A DNA stretch of 64,000 nt from Steromphala cineraria. Lineage: Eukaryota; Mollusca; Gastropoda; Trochida; Trochidae. This document shows, piece by piece, positions 43,501 through 57,271 of this stretch. Made by a program: the position numbers and the translations under genes. The stretch spans positions 68,040,754 to 68,104,753 of the forward strand of contig OU744725.1 in assembly GCA_916613615.1 (NCBI GenBank). The letters are read 5' to 3'. Position 1 is the stretch's first letter; each line of letters starts with the position of its first letter. Below the pieces are notes generated by a model. It did not search any database, was not told the DNA's origin, and saw nothing but the letters and a program-made list of their open reading frames with translations.

Positions 43501-43520
43501 AAGCTTTGGATCCGCCAATG
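43318..43520. mobile_element. MITE with GGCGGATCC termini
   Basis: The left end CAGGGGCGGATCCAGGATTT and the inverted right end GGATCCGCCAATG frame about 200 bp. Such GGGGCGGATCCAGGA termini occur in small elements of many marine invertebrates (from memory). The interior holds a C-run followed by an AC microsatellite (43449-43493). Confidence 0.65.
43449..43493. repeat. (C)22 followed by (AC)n microsatellite
   Basis: Twenty-two consecutive C, then about eleven AC units. Prone to slippage and to sequencing error. Confidence 0.95.
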
Positions 43521-44284
43521 ATATGGGAGCTCTTAAAGTCTTAAAGTCTTACACCAAAACTGTACATGTAATAAATAATATTTTGACATGACAAAACCTT
43601 TTGAAGTGCAAGTCTATATCTGTAATACATGGAGTCTCCCATCTTATATTTGATAAAATAATCGTTTATTAGCGTTCCCTTGCGTCGTGGTAGATTGGAC
43701 TCGCAAGTGATTTTCGGAAATAAATATGACATTGAATCAAGCGTGGAGTCGAGTTGTATTAAACGATTTTTGTTAGATTTTAAGTGCGCATTTCAACTTT
43801 ATTTTGCCTGTTTGTAACATTAAACCGTATTTTTGTTTATTGTCCACTCAATGAAATCGTTTGTTTATTAAATCAAAGTGTAAAGAGTCTGGATTGTATA
43901 ATGTGATTACTATAATATCAGAAAGCATAATGTAGAATATGGTATACACACTGACATCCGGAATCCAAATTGAGAGGAAATTGAACATTTAATTAATACA
44001 GCGAAAAATCCTGTTCGAATGTAAAAAGCGTTTGATTTGAAGTTTCTGTAGCCTAAGGGGAAAATCTCAGTATTCTTATCATCATTTATGTTATTATTAA
44101 AAAAAATGTAATAAATTTTTATGGCCAAATATTCACGATGCAGCGTAAGAGATGACGATAATCCTCAATAATCCCATTCTCTACCCACAGAGACAGATCA
44201 AGTCATGAAATTTTGATCGAGCTTCTGTTCTAATTAGTCGAGTTTGTGGGCTAGAATATGAGATGCCTGTTTGTAGGCAATAAA
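43521..44284. other. AT-rich intergenic sequence
   Basis: No gene recognised. From about 44170 (CAGATCAAGTCATGAAATTTTGATC) it is related to 47216-47240, part of a foldback family. Confidence 0.4.
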
Positions 44285-44415
44285 AGTTAGTTGTGCAGTC
44301 AGCGACGCTCTTCTAAAATCATCATTTTGCTCTTCTAAAATCATCATTTTGGCTACTGAATCACGGCAAAAGCATAGTGATATGAACCACCCTTTCCATG
44401 CAAACAGGGGTGCTA
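44285..44415. repeat. Foldback-family fragment with internal duplication
   Basis: AGTTGTGCAGTCAGCGACGCTCTTCTAAAATC to AACCACCCTTTCCATGC is related to the right arm at 47515-47625. GCTCTTCTAAAATCATCATTTTG occurs twice in a row here. A third, weaker relative is at 46495-46585 (AACCACCCTTTCCATGCGAG). Confidence 0.65.
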
Positions 44416-47345
44416 AAAAAAAAAAAAAATGGATTGTAGTGCATTTTTTCCGCCAGGGGAAACTGCGGGTGGGAGATAATGCGGTAATCCAGAGGTAACG
44501 TTTCGATTATTCTACACGATCCAGGATGGCTGAGGAAACATGTTCACCTGAAACATTTGAAACTGAAATATAAAGATGCGGTCGTAAAATATTTACACTG
44601 AGTCCATTCTTTTTAGATAATCACCCGTAGCGCCTGCCTGTCGTCACTTGAATAATATATATCGTTTTCCAATTTGATAGACACAAAAGAAGAGTTGTTA
44701 TTTAGTTGTTTTTTTGTATTAAGAGCTGAAATATGATATTACAATGTCTTGTTGGACATCTTTAAGCTCGTAAGAAATGTTAGCCTGGTCGTGCCTGGTC
44801 CATTATACCCATGTTCTCCACATGCATTTCATGCATGCACATGCATGCACATACTGAAGTCATATAGTAAACGGGGGGCAGGGTAGCAATAGTTGCATGT
44901 TTAAGTTTTGGGTCACAGACATGATATGTTGTGTAAAATCATGACATTGTGCAAAGCAGTCATTGCAAAACGCTTGAATTAGATAATTCATTATTTGTCA
45001 ACGCATCGAACCTAGCCTCCCGATCTCACTAGTACTTACCTATATTTTTGTATCAAATAAATCAGTATGCCTATTTCGTTGATTGTTTTCTTCGAGCAAT
45101 GTCGTTTATGATGTACGACACAACCGGGGAAATGACTTAACTTAGTGTGTTCATAGAAAGAGAAGCTTTTCATAATAAATAAGTGTACATTTAAATTCAA
45201 TAAAGGTGTCATTTGACGAAATACACAAACTCATATACTAGTCGAAAGGAATTATGGATACATTATATTTTGGAATAAAAAATAATTATGCGATTTTTCA
45301 TTGACTATAATTATTTATTATAAAAATACAATATCCCTAACTTGTTTCAATAATGACAACAAGTGAAGCGCCATAAAATATCCAATTGTTCCCTACTCCT
45401 GTGCCCATTTGCAATACACAATCGAAAAAGGCAACCACAAATTAATAATATAACAGTAACATTATATCAATCGAACTCTTTTACTCAAAGTTTGTATCAG
45501 TAGAAGAGATGCACCAACACATGTCTTGTTGTTGCCTTGTGAATACTAGTCTTGCCTATAAGCTGTAAATTTTGTAATTCAATAATCCGATCCTATCTTT
45601 GCAGTTTGAGTAATAGTTTTTCTGAACATTAGTATACATGTAGTAAAACAATTAAGCAGTAAAGGTAGTATCCTTATATATTATCCTATCATATATTAAT
45701 GTTAAGGTCACATATATCAAATATGAACGTCTTTCTGTTTGTAAAACAAGCCCAAGGCCAACGCAATGACATATATATCGAAGGCACATATTGAAAATCA
45801 ATAGTTCGATTATATCGACCTTGAGCTTTGCGCTTTGTCAGCTGTTTTGTACAAAACTAAAGAAGGAATGAATAAACACACTGTACTATTATAAACTGAG
45901 CATAAAGAATTATATCTAATTATACACACATATCATTGCATATGAATTAATTGGCTATCATGCCCCGAATCGAAGCATGTGTCGGTTTTAGTAGACCTCT
46001 TTCAGTCTTTCAAGCATAAAGCTTGCATATGAAGGGGAAGCTATTATTTTGGGCGGTATACTTTTCGTTTTAACTCATAAAGTTATTGTGCAATATCTAG
46101 CTCCTGTTTTGACGACGTAAACAACGACGTAGGTAAGAATACCGACTTTATGAAACCCGTTACGTCATTGTCAAAAGATATTTCGTTCAACTATATAGGC
46201 CTATATAGTATTATACTAAATAAATCAAGCTATGAACCCATAAATACTAAAGATGTAAACATAATATGGATCATTATATGAAATACACAAGATCTCAGTA
46301 TTGAAAATAGAGGTGGTCTTTTACTTATTTTGCTGAGCATACCTTTGAAATACGAAGGCAAACAGCTACGCTTACACCTCAACGAAATGAAATTAACACA
46401 TTTTGCATCGAATTATATGGAAATCCATTCTCTAGATTAAGTCCCCTCTGTTCGAATTGATTGGATGCAATCATAATTAGTTGCGCAATACAGGCCTGAA
46501 GCTGTTCAATTTGTCACCATTTTGGCTTCTGTGCATCGGTGTAGAGATGACATCAACCACCCTTTCCATGCGAGAAGTGTTTCATTGGCTGAAATTTCTA
46601 TTGATTATGATTAACTCTTAACCGCGAAGGGAACTTTAAATTTCAGATTTAGCTTATTAGATCATGAATTGGGTTACCAGACTGTTTTTGGTACGACATG
46701 CAACAAAACATATTTTTTATTGTACAAACAGAACTTATTTGTGCCCCTTTACCTGTAATCAATGTACCTGACGTCCCTAACAACCAGGTGAGGTGGTTTC
46801 TCCCTTCTGAAAGACATGGATATAACTCTAACATGATAAAGTTTCATCTACTAGCTTGATTCATGGTAAAAGGGTAGACGTTAATCCAACACAATGACAA
46901 AGAGCGTGTATGTTTTCTTTGAACATGGGATTTTAAAGATTTTACTCAAGATGATAATGTTTAAGCCTTAATCAAAATAATGCATTTTATAATGTAACTT
47001 CATGGTACATGTCTAATAGTTTAGTCTGCCTAAACTGTAGTCGGACTGGTTTTACGGTTGGTTCCCTTTACATGAATATTGGTGGATTGAGAATTCTATA
47101 TATCAATATATGAAATTGCCTTTTGCATACTCAATTTTATCTTTATTAACTGTTTCATCAAACGGAAATGGAGTTTTAAGTATGCACACTAAGCGCCAAT
47201 ATCTCTCTACAGAGGTAGATCAAGTCATTAAATGTTGATCCTAACCTCGGCTCGAATTAGACCAAATATGTAGTTTCCGGCAGTTTCTCCTGTCGGAAAC
47301 CATTTGAACCACAATTCGAACGTTTGAATTTTGTAAGCAAATAAA
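44416..47345. other. AT-rich intergenic sequence
   Basis: No gene recognised. Contains CATGCATGCACATGCATGCA at 44824-44848 and the weak foldback relative at 46495-46585. The minus-strand frame at 46649-46834 has no family similarity that I see. Confidence 0.4.
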
Positions 47346-47625
47346 AACACTTTTCACATGGAAAGGATGGTTCATATCACAATGGCTTTGCCGTGATTCA
47401 GTATCTAAAAGGATGATTTTAGGACAGCATCACTGATTGCACAACTCTATTGCATCCTAACTCTGTTCTAATTAGCCGATTCTGTTGGCTAGAAAGGGAG
47501 ATACCTGATTGGATGCAATCAAACGTAGTTGTGCAATCAGCGCCGCTGTTCTAAAGTCATCGATCATTTTGGCTATTGAATCATGGCAAAGGCCTTTCAA
47601 TGCGAGAAGTGTTTCCATTTGCTGA
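47346..47625. repeat. Inverted repeat (foldback), arms about 110 bp
   Basis: The left arm 47346-47460 (AAAACACTTTTCACATGG to GATTGCACAACTCTATTGCATCC) pairs imperfectly with the right arm 47515-47625 (GGATGCAATCAAACGTAGTTG to GAGAAGTGTTTCC), with a loop of about 54 bp. It is flanked by relatives of the same family. Confidence 0.75.
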
Positions 47626-48945
47626 CGATATCAAATGGGTTTTGTTGATTTGTTTTGTAGGGAAACAAGGGAACACGTCTTATATTACTCAAGTACAGGT
47701 TGGATCAACATTTTATGACTTGGTCTATCTCTACGGGAGAAAACAAAATCCGACAGAGAGTAACGGGGATGCCCCTTGAACGCATAGATGTCTCCTTAGC
47801 CAAACGAAACGTACGCTGGGGGTGTTTTGCCCCTTTTATTACTTGACCCACCTGTGTTGAGAACGTGTGCAGGAGGGGTATCTCAAATGGTTATCGTAAC
47901 ATCCGGGACACAATTCACCTTTTCCTAGTATACACGATTCCTGAGAAATGTTAATTTTCTGATTCTGCTTTGCACTCTGAATATGATATCTTAGTTCCGA
48001 TGAAAAGGACATTGTTCCCTCGTGAAAGTGATATGTACACTTAGATAAAGACTACATATATTTGTTAAGAACAAACTTTTGGTGATGCATTACCTAAAAT
48101 GGTAATTGACACCATGCATGAATTCGATTCTAAACATGTTGACAGTTTGTTTTTTTATTAAGAATATATATATTGAATCAGGTGACATATGCGAAATAAT
48201 ATTAAAGCAGCGCTCATGTTGCAAATTATATTGAATTTGTTAAAACCAACAGAAATGTTAAAACTTAAAACGATCGTGGGGATGCAATTATGTATCATAA
48301 CAATATCCACGAAAATCGATCTTTTCGTCCTTCGTTTACCCATAAATGACAAGTTGAACGTTTTGATAGAAATCTTTATCATTTTAGTCACGAAATGTAC
48401 ATTTAATCATTCGAGCAAACAAAAGAATGCTTGTAAATAGCACGTGGATATTGATATGTGACAGCTGTAATACATCACGTGACTTGTAGGTATTGCAAGG
48501 TCACACGACGTCACAGCATCAACTTATATTAAATACATACAACGAATGCTAATTTGAACATTATTTCTTATTTAATATTCAGGATAATTAAATTAAATAG
48601 TTCTTTTATTCTATCTTTCTGCTCCTTAGGGATATGTTTTCCAGCCGTATTTGAAAGTGAGTCACTTCATATTGTTTATGCCATCTGGTTGGTGTAATAA
48701 TGACAAAGGTAAACGACTTAATGTGTTGTCAATCCAAAAAGATGAGATGATTCACTGCATTCACATTTGTTATGTTCACAAAAATCAGAACGTTCATAGC
48801 ATACATGTTTCTAGACTTTTCATCTGTCTCTGGAAAATGATAACGAATATTTTATCAGATATAAGAAAGGAGCCTCTGAGAATAAACTATATTTTCTAGA
48901 GGTTTTGTGAATGTAAACATGTTATTAACTTCAATCTGAATATAA
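47626..48945. other. AT-rich intergenic sequence left of the tandem array
   Basis: No gene recognised. Overlapping open frames on both strands at 48158-48440 are AT-driven and show no known pattern. Confidence 0.45.
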
Positions 48946-49440
48946 TAAATATAGTCGCAAAGCGACGACAAACGGATTCAGCGATGTATGGTGATGATAT
49001 GTATGACAAATATATGCAATACATGTATGTAGGAAGTCAATAGTTCGTTCAGACGAATTTTAAAAGTCACGATTTCAGTATTACCAAGGCCAAAAAGACT
49101 CTGTCAATTGCAAACGTAAATGTCATATTGAACTAGGACTGCCGCGGCAGTACTTAGCTCTTCAAGACATCCTGTTTGACCTTCACAGAGTGTTTGACCT
49201 TCACATGACGAATTTTTCTGAGATTTAAAAAGTAACTAAAACATTATCAAAATGACCAGATTTCACTTGATACTCAACGTTTAGGCCTGTGTTTGTGTAT
49301 GTACTTTGATAGACATTAATTTCAAATTCGAATCCAAAATCATAATGCATAAAAAAATATATTCTATGCCATTTAGCTGTAATGTGACCAAAATATGTTC
49401 CACCTAAGCAAAAGAATAACAAGTTCAATCTGCAAAAGTT

Positions 49441-49518
49441 TGTTGGCTGAACGGGATTTGAACCCTAAAAGTTAGCACTCTGAATTCATAGGCAAAGGCT
49501 CTACCTCGAGACCACGGA
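49441..49518 (-). repeat. tRNA-like segment of the 2792-bp unit (first copy)
   Basis: On the minus strand TGGTCTCGAGGTAGAGCC resembles a tRNA D-arm/A box, and AGGGTTCAAATCCCG matches a T-arm/B box (GGTTCAAATCC). The acceptor arms do not pair and the T stem is short, so this is a tRNA-derived pol III promoter or relic and not a functional tRNA. It recurs at 52233, 55025, 57817, 60609 and 63330. Confidence 0.6.
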
Positions 49519-51655
49519 GATAGCTGAGAATTAAATAGAATTTTAGCACTAAGACTTTGGGTTCATGAAGGCAAAACAAGAAATCTCGCATCCAAGAAGG
49601 AGTTCATTGACGTAGTTGTGTTTGGATGTTGCTTTTGGTCGTTTTGAGCTTTCTGATGTGTTGTTTGAGGTCAGAGCGTGCTTTTGACCATTTCGAGCTC
49701 TTTGGTGTTGTTTTAGGTGGAAAATACGATGTCCAGCGAGGCTGGCGCTATTTTTAGTAACAGAACGTAGTGGCTACGTCTTCCTGTGTCCAGTGGCGAA
49801 ATGCAAGGATTTAGTGACCAAAATCGAGTGTACATGACTGGACAGCGTGTTTGCATGAAATGTCTACAAGCACAAAGTGTAGAACATGCGGCCGGGAGGA
49901 AATGCATATTTCAAAGTTCAGGAGGACGACAGGCATTTTGGAAAAAAGAGTTAATCGAGGACGTCACACCCTTGCGAGTGGAATCTGCCGAGCATTTAGG
50001 CAGGAATCAGGTCGGCCTCCCTTTTTCTAATGACCAAGAGCCCAAGAGCCCAAGAGCTGATAGTGGCCGTCATTATGCCCTTTTCAATTAAGTAAGGGGA
50101 AGGTACATTTGCTTGTACCTACGCACCGACCCGTGCCTGTGGTCTTGAAACTAAATCTTGACCAAAAGGCTATCAAAGTGTATGAGACGCACTTGGACAA
50201 TTTATTGCCAGTCCCAAACAAAGAGTTTAATTGACAATGTGATCTATCAGTGTAAAGTTTTTCTATTTTTTCCCCAAAATTAACCGACGGCACTCACCGT
50301 GCAGCATTCCTATCTGCCGAACCATTAGAGACATTTCAAAATTGATTTTACCATTGTTAAGAGGAGAGATTTGTCTTTATTTGCATACATTATTTCTTTA
50401 TGAGCATGGAAAAGTAAAGAAACGGTGAGCGATGCGACATCTGCCGCAAATATGAAGCTTTATCTAAAAAAATTAGATAATTTAGCTTAGGAGTCATTTA
50501 CTGTGAACAATTTTATAATGAAGTACTACACAAAAGGTTTTTGTCTTCAACAAGCGTAGCCATCGATGTATAGTATGTTTTCCTAGTGTTTTATTGCCAA
50601 TGAAGTACAATTTTTCAATCATTCTTATATGAGAATCAGTTAAAACGCAAATAGGATTGACCACATTTAAATGCTCCGAATTTCAATGTTAATGTTTAAT
50701 CTAATTTTGATGAGATTTATCGCAGATTGTATGATCTTTTGGCTTTCTAATGATATATGGAACAATGATTTGTCTCCTGTCACTGATGAGTAACGATTTT
50801 TTAAACATACCTATATTGTACGCATTCAAAACGAAAGCAGAATTGACAATATTCATAGGGCCGTAACTCAATGTAAAACAAATATAGGAATTTACTGTCA
50901 AATTTAAAAAAACTCTATAGACTTTTGGCTTTCATATGATGTATAGAACAAAGAGTTATCGTACGCCTTTGATTCGCTACGATATTTCAAACATACCCAC
51001 CAAAACATCACATTTCCAAAATGCAAAGTTTGACCTCTGACCCTGACCGGAAATGACTGTTCGCGAGCGATTTTATTCTTTTATCTTAAAGGGCTTGCCA
51101 ATGTCTAACTCTCATGCAAAAATCATAAACTTCTATGGTCTGGGTTTTGAGTTATCTGCCCTTGAATTTTGCGATTTTTAGATTTTGGTCAAATTTGAAA
51201 AATCACAGCAAGAAAAGTATTGACGTAAGGACTTTGTAGAAGTCAAATTATGAAGTACAATGCTTCAGCTACATTGAGTATAAACTTCAGCTCTCTAGTG
51301 CAAGTATCTTCAGAGAAGAACATTTTCAAAGGTGGGTGGGGTCAGAATCGGTAAAAAATGCACTAAAAGCAAGATGGCGGCCAAACCACGTGACCTACGA
51401 ATTTGTCATGATTTCGTGTTTTGCAACATTTTTGATTGCGCATCTTTTAAAAAAAAAATTACGTCTCTAAGTGCATTTTGAAAAAAAAATCAATGTTAAA
51501 TTTTCGATTTTGGAATCGAACTGCACCTTTAATGTATTGATCGATTTGGCCCAAAAGCTTATTGTCGCCATTCCACAACAAGGTCTACCAGCCTGTGAAA
51601 TTTGGCTTTGATAGCATCAGCCGTTTGGGCTGAAAGTTGACCACAAAAATCGTGG

Positions 51656-51687
<32 letters not shown>

Positions 51688-51692
51688 TAATA
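51656..51692. repeat. AAT microsatellite at the unit end (first copy)
   Basis: GGAATAATAATAATAATAAT followed by AAAAAAATAATAAAC. It is present in units 1 to 4 and shortened to GGAATAATAATAATAAATAT at the unit 5/6 junction. Confidence 0.95.
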
Positions 51693-51709
51693 AACACGCC
51701 AATAACAAT

Positions 51710-51738
51710 AAGGATTCAGCCTTTATGGCTGAATCCTT
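51710..51738. repeat. Unit-junction hairpin (first copy)
   Basis: AAGGATTCAGCC-TTTAT-GGCTGAATCCTT, a perfect 12-bp stem with a 5-nt loop, ends each full unit. Five bp on, GTCGC-AAA-GCGAC starts the next unit as a second small hairpin. Recurs at 54502, 57294 and 60086; absent at the unit 5/6 junction and before unit 1. Confidence 0.92.
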
Positions 51739-54447
51739 AAATATAGTCGCAAAGCGACGACAAACGGATTCAGCGATGTATGGTGATGATATGTATGACA
51801 AATATATGCAATACATGTATGTAGGAAGTCAATAGTTCGTTCAGACGAATTTTAAAAGTCACGATTTCAGTATTACCAAGGCCAAAAAGACTCTGTCAAT
51901 TGCAAACGTAAATGTCATATTGAACTAGGACTGCCGCGGCAGTACTTAGCTCTTCAAGACATCCTGTTTGACCTTCACAGAGTGTTTGACCTTCACATGA
52001 CGAATTTTTCTGAGATTTAAAAAGTAACTAAAACATTATCAAAATGACCAGATTTCACTTGATACTCAACGTTTAGGCCTGTGTTTGTGTATGTACTTTG
52101 ATAGACATTAATTTCAAATTCGAATCCAAAATCATAATGCATAAAAAAATATATTCTATGCCATTTAGCTGTAATGTGACCAAAATATGTTCCACCTAAG
52201 CAAAAGAATAACAAGTTCAATCTGCAAAAGTTTGTTGGCTGAACGGGATTTGAACCCTAAAAGTTAGCACTCTGAATTCATAGGCAAAGGCTCTACCTCG
52301 AGACCACGGAGATAGCTGAGAATTAAATAGAATTTTAGCACTAAGACTTTGGGTTCATGAAGGCAAAACAAGAAATCTCGCATCCAAGAAGGAGTTCATT
52401 GACGTAGTTGTGTTTGGATGTTGCTTTTGGTCGTTTTGAGCTTTCTGATGTGTTGTTTGAGGTCAGAGCGTGCTTTTGACCATTTCGAGCTCTTTGGTGT
52501 TGTTTTAGGTGGAAAATACGATGTCCAGCGAGGCTGGCGCTATTTTTAGTAACAGAACGTAGTGGCTACGTCTTCCTGTGTCCAGTGGCGAAATGCAAGG
52601 ATTTAGTGACCAAAATCGAGTGTACATGACTGGACAGCGTGTTTGCATGAAATGTCTACAAGCACAAAGTGTAGAACATGCGGCCGGGAGGAAATGCATA
52701 TTTCAAAGTTCAGGAGGACGACAGGCATTTTGGAAAAAAGAGTTAATCGAGGACGTCACACCCTTGCGAGTGGAATCTGCCGAGCATTTAGGCAGGAATC
52801 AGGTCGGCCTCCCTTTTTCTAATGACCAAGAGCCCAAGAGCCCAAGAGCTGATAGTGGCCGTCATTATGCCCTTTTCAATTAAGTAAGGGGAAGGTACAT
52901 TTGCTTGTACCTACGCACCGACCCGTGCCTGTGGTCTTGAAACTAAATCTTGACCAAAAGGCTATCAAAGTGTATGAGACGCACTTGGACAATTTATTGC
53001 CAGTCCCAAACAAAGAGTTTAATTGACAATGTGATCTATCAGTGTAAAGTTTTTCTATTTTTTCCCCAAAATTAACCGACGGCACTCACCGTGCAGCATT
53101 CCTATCTGCCGAACCATTAGAGACATTTCAAAATTGATTTTACCATTGTTAAGAGGAGAGATTTGTCTTTATTTGCATACATTATTTCTTTATGAGCATG
53201 GAAAAGTAAAGAAACGGTGAGCGATGCGACATCTGCCGCAAATATGAAGCTTTATCTAAAAAAATTAGATAATTTAGCTTAGGAGTCATTTACTGTGAAC
53301 AATTTTATAATGAAGTACTACACAAAAGGTTTTTGTCTTCAACAAGCGTAGCCATCGATGTATAGTATGTTTTCCTAGTGTTTTATTGCCAATGAAGTAC
53401 AATTTTTCAATCATTCTTATATGAGAATCAGTTAAAACGCAAATAGGATTGACCACATTTAAATGCTCCGAATTTCAATGTTAATGTTTAATCTAATTTT
53501 GATGAGATTTATCGCAGATTGTATGATCTTTTGGCTTTCTAATGATATATGGAACAATGATTTGTCTCCTGTCACTGATGAGTAACGATTTTTTAAACAT
53601 ACCTATATTGTACGCATTCAAAACGAAAGCAGAATTGACAATATTCATAGGGCCGTAACTCAATGTAAAACAAATATAGGAATTTACTGTCAAATTTAAA
53701 AAAACTCTATAGACTTTTGGCTTTCATATGATGTATAGAACAAAGAGTTATCGTACGCCTTTGATTCGCTACGATATTTCAAACATACCCACCAAAACAT
53801 CACATTTCCAAAATGCAAAGTTTGACCTCTGACCCTGACCGGAAATGACTGTTCGCGAGCGATTTTATTCTTTTATCTTAAAGGGCTTGCCAATGTCTAA
53901 CTCTCATGCAAAAATCATAAACTTCTATGGTCTGGGTTTTGAGTTATCTGCCCTTGAATTTTGCGATTTTTAGATTTTGGTCAAATTTGAAAAATCACAG
54001 CAAGAAAAGTATTGACGTAAGGACTTTGTAGAAGTCAAATTATGAAGTACAATGCTTCAGCTACATTGAGTATAAACTTCAGCTCTCTAGTGCAAGTATC
54101 TTCAGAGAAGAACATTTTCAAAGGTGGGTGGGGTCAGAATCGGTAAAAAATGCACTAAAAGCAAGATGGCGGCCAAACCACGTGACCTACGAATTTGTCA
54201 TGATTTCGTGTTTTGCAACATTTTTGATTGCGCATCTTTTAAAAAAAAAATTACGTCTCTAAGTGCATTTTGAAAAAAAAATCAATGTTAAATTTTCGAT
54301 TTTGGAATCGAACTGCACCTTTAATGTATTGATCGATTTGGCCCAAAAGCTTATTGTCGCCATTCCACAACAAGGTCTACCAGCCTGTGAAATTTGGCTT
54401 TGATAGCATCAGCCGTTTGGGCTGAAAGTTGACCACAAAAATCGTGG

Positions 54448-54479
<32 letters not shown>

Positions 54480-57239
54480 TAATAAACACGCCAATAACAA
54501 TAAGGATTCAGCCTTTATGGCTGAATCCTTAAATATAGTCGCAAAGCGACGACAAACGGATTCAGCGATGTATGGTGATGATATGTATGACAAATATATG
54601 CAATACATGTATGTAGGAAGTCAATAGTTCGTTCAGACGAATTTTAAAAGTCACGATTTCAGTATTACCAAGGCCAAAAAGACTCTGTCAATTGCAAACG
54701 TAAATGTCATATTGAACTAGGACTGCCGCGGCAGTACTTAGCTCTTCAAGACATCCTGTTTGACCTTCACAGAGTGTTTGACCTTCACATGACGAATTTT
54801 TCTGAGATTTAAAAAGTAACTAAAACATTATCAAAATGACCAGATTTCACTTGATACTCAACGTTTAGGCCTGTGTTTGTGTATGTACTTTGATAGACAT
54901 TAATTTCAAATTCGAATCCAAAATCATAATGCATAAAAAAATATATTCTATGCCATTTAGCTGTAATGTGACCAAAATATGTTCCACCTAAGCAAAAGAA
55001 TAACAAGTTCAATCTGCAAAAGTTTGTTGGCTGAACGGGATTTGAACCCTAAAAGTTAGCACTCTGAATTCATAGGCAAAGGCTCTACCTCGAGACCACG
55101 GAGATAGCTGAGAATTAAATAGAATTTTAGCACTAAGACTTTGGGTTCATGAAGGCAAAACAAGAAATCTCGCATCCAAGAAGGAGTTCATTGACGTAGT
55201 TGTGTTTGGATGTTGCTTTTGGTCGTTTTGAGCTTTCTGATGTGTTGTTTGAGGTCAGAGCGTGCTTTTGACCATTTCGAGCTCTTTGGTGTTGTTTTAG
55301 GTGGAAAATACGATGTCCAGCGAGGCTGGCGCTATTTTTAGTAACAGAACGTAGTGGCTACGTCTTCCTGTGTCCAGTGGCGAAATGCAAGGATTTAGTG
55401 ACCAAAATCGAGTGTACATGACTGGACAGCGTGTTTGCATGAAATGTCTACAAGCACAAAGTGTAGAACATGCGGCCGGGAGGAAATGCATATTTCAAAG
55501 TTCAGGAGGACGACAGGCATTTTGGAAAAAAGAGTTAATCGAGGACGTCACACCCTTGCGAGTGGAATCTGCCGAGCATTTAGGCAGGAATCAGGTCGGC
55601 CTCCCTTTTTCTAATGACCAAGAGCCCAAGAGCCCAAGAGCTGATAGTGGCCGTCATTATGCCCTTTTCAATTAAGTAAGGGGAAGGTACATTTGCTTGT
55701 ACCTACGCACCGACCCGTGCCTGTGGTCTTGAAACTAAATCTTGACCAAAAGGCTATCAAAGTGTATGAGACGCACTTGGACAATTTATTGCCAGTCCCA
55801 AACAAAGAGTTTAATTGACAATGTGATCTATCAGTGTAAAGTTTTTCTATTTTTTCCCCAAAATTAACCGACGGCACTCACCGTGCAGCATTCCTATCTG
55901 CCGAACCATTAGAGACATTTCAAAATTGATTTTACCATTGTTAAGAGGAGAGATTTGTCTTTATTTGCATACATTATTTCTTTATGAGCATGGAAAAGTA
56001 AAGAAACGGTGAGCGATGCGACATCTGCCGCAAATATGAAGCTTTATCTAAAAAAATTAGATAATTTAGCTTAGGAGTCATTTACTGTGAACAATTTTAT
56101 AATGAAGTACTACACAAAAGGTTTTTGTCTTCAACAAGCGTAGCCATCGATGTATAGTATGTTTTCCTAGTGTTTTATTGCCAATGAAGTACAATTTTTC
56201 AATCATTCTTATATGAGAATCAGTTAAAACGCAAATAGGATTGACCACATTTAAATGCTCCGAATTTCAATGTTAATGTTTAATCTAATTTTGATGAGAT
56301 TTATCGCAGATTGTATGATCTTTTGGCTTTCTAATGATATATGGAACAATGATTTGTCTCCTGTCACTGATGAGTAACGATTTTTTAAACATACCTATAT
56401 TGTACGCATTCAAAACGAAAGCAGAATTGACAATATTCATAGGGCCGTAACTCAATGTAAAACAAATATAGGAATTTACTGTCAAATTTAAAAAAACTCT
56501 ATAGACTTTTGGCTTTCATATGATGTATAGAACAAAGAGTTATCGTACGCCTTTGATTCGCTACGATATTTCAAACATACCCACCAAAACATCACATTTC
56601 CAAAATGCAAAGTTTGACCTCTGACCCTGACCGGAAATGACTGTTCGCGAGCGATTTTATTCTTTTATCTTAAAGGGCTTGCCAATGTCTAACTCTCATG
56701 CAAAAATCATAAACTTCTATGGTCTGGGTTTTGAGTTATCTGCCCTTGAATTTTGCGATTTTTAGATTTTGGTCAAATTTGAAAAATCACAGCAAGAAAA
56801 GTATTGACGTAAGGACTTTGTAGAAGTCAAATTATGAAGTACAATGCTTCAGCTACATTGAGTATAAACTTCAGCTCTCTAGTGCAAGTATCTTCAGAGA
56901 AGAACATTTTCAAAGGTGGGTGGGGTCAGAATCGGTAAAAAATGCACTAAAAGCAAGATGGCGGCCAAACCACGTGACCTACGAATTTGTCATGATTTCG
57001 TGTTTTGCAACATTTTTGATTGCGCATCTTTTAAAAAAAAAATTACGTCTCTAAGTGCATTTTGAAAAAAAAATCAATGTTAAATTTTCGATTTTGGAAT
57101 CGAACTGCACCTTTAATGTATTGATCGATTTGGCCCAAAAGCTTATTGTCGCCATTCCACAACAAGGTCTACCAGCCTGTGAAATTTGGCTTTGATAGCA
57201 TCAGCCGTTTGGGCTGAAAGTTGACCACAAAAATCGTGG

Positions 57240-57271
<32 letters not shown>

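Noticed and set aside
49441..49518. Functional tRNA gene
   Set aside because: A and B box-like motifs are present, but the acceptor stem does not pair and the T stem is incomplete.
49786..50091. 101-codon frame in each 2792-bp unit
   Set aside because: It begins at GTG and matches no family that I know. Identity across copies follows from recent amplification and is not evidence of selection. It is left as unassigned within the repeat.
51559..51816. 85-codon minus-strand frame with a poly-Leu stretch across the unit junction
   Set aside because: The Leu run is the AAT microsatellite read in reverse and the frame crosses the hairpin. No coding evidence.
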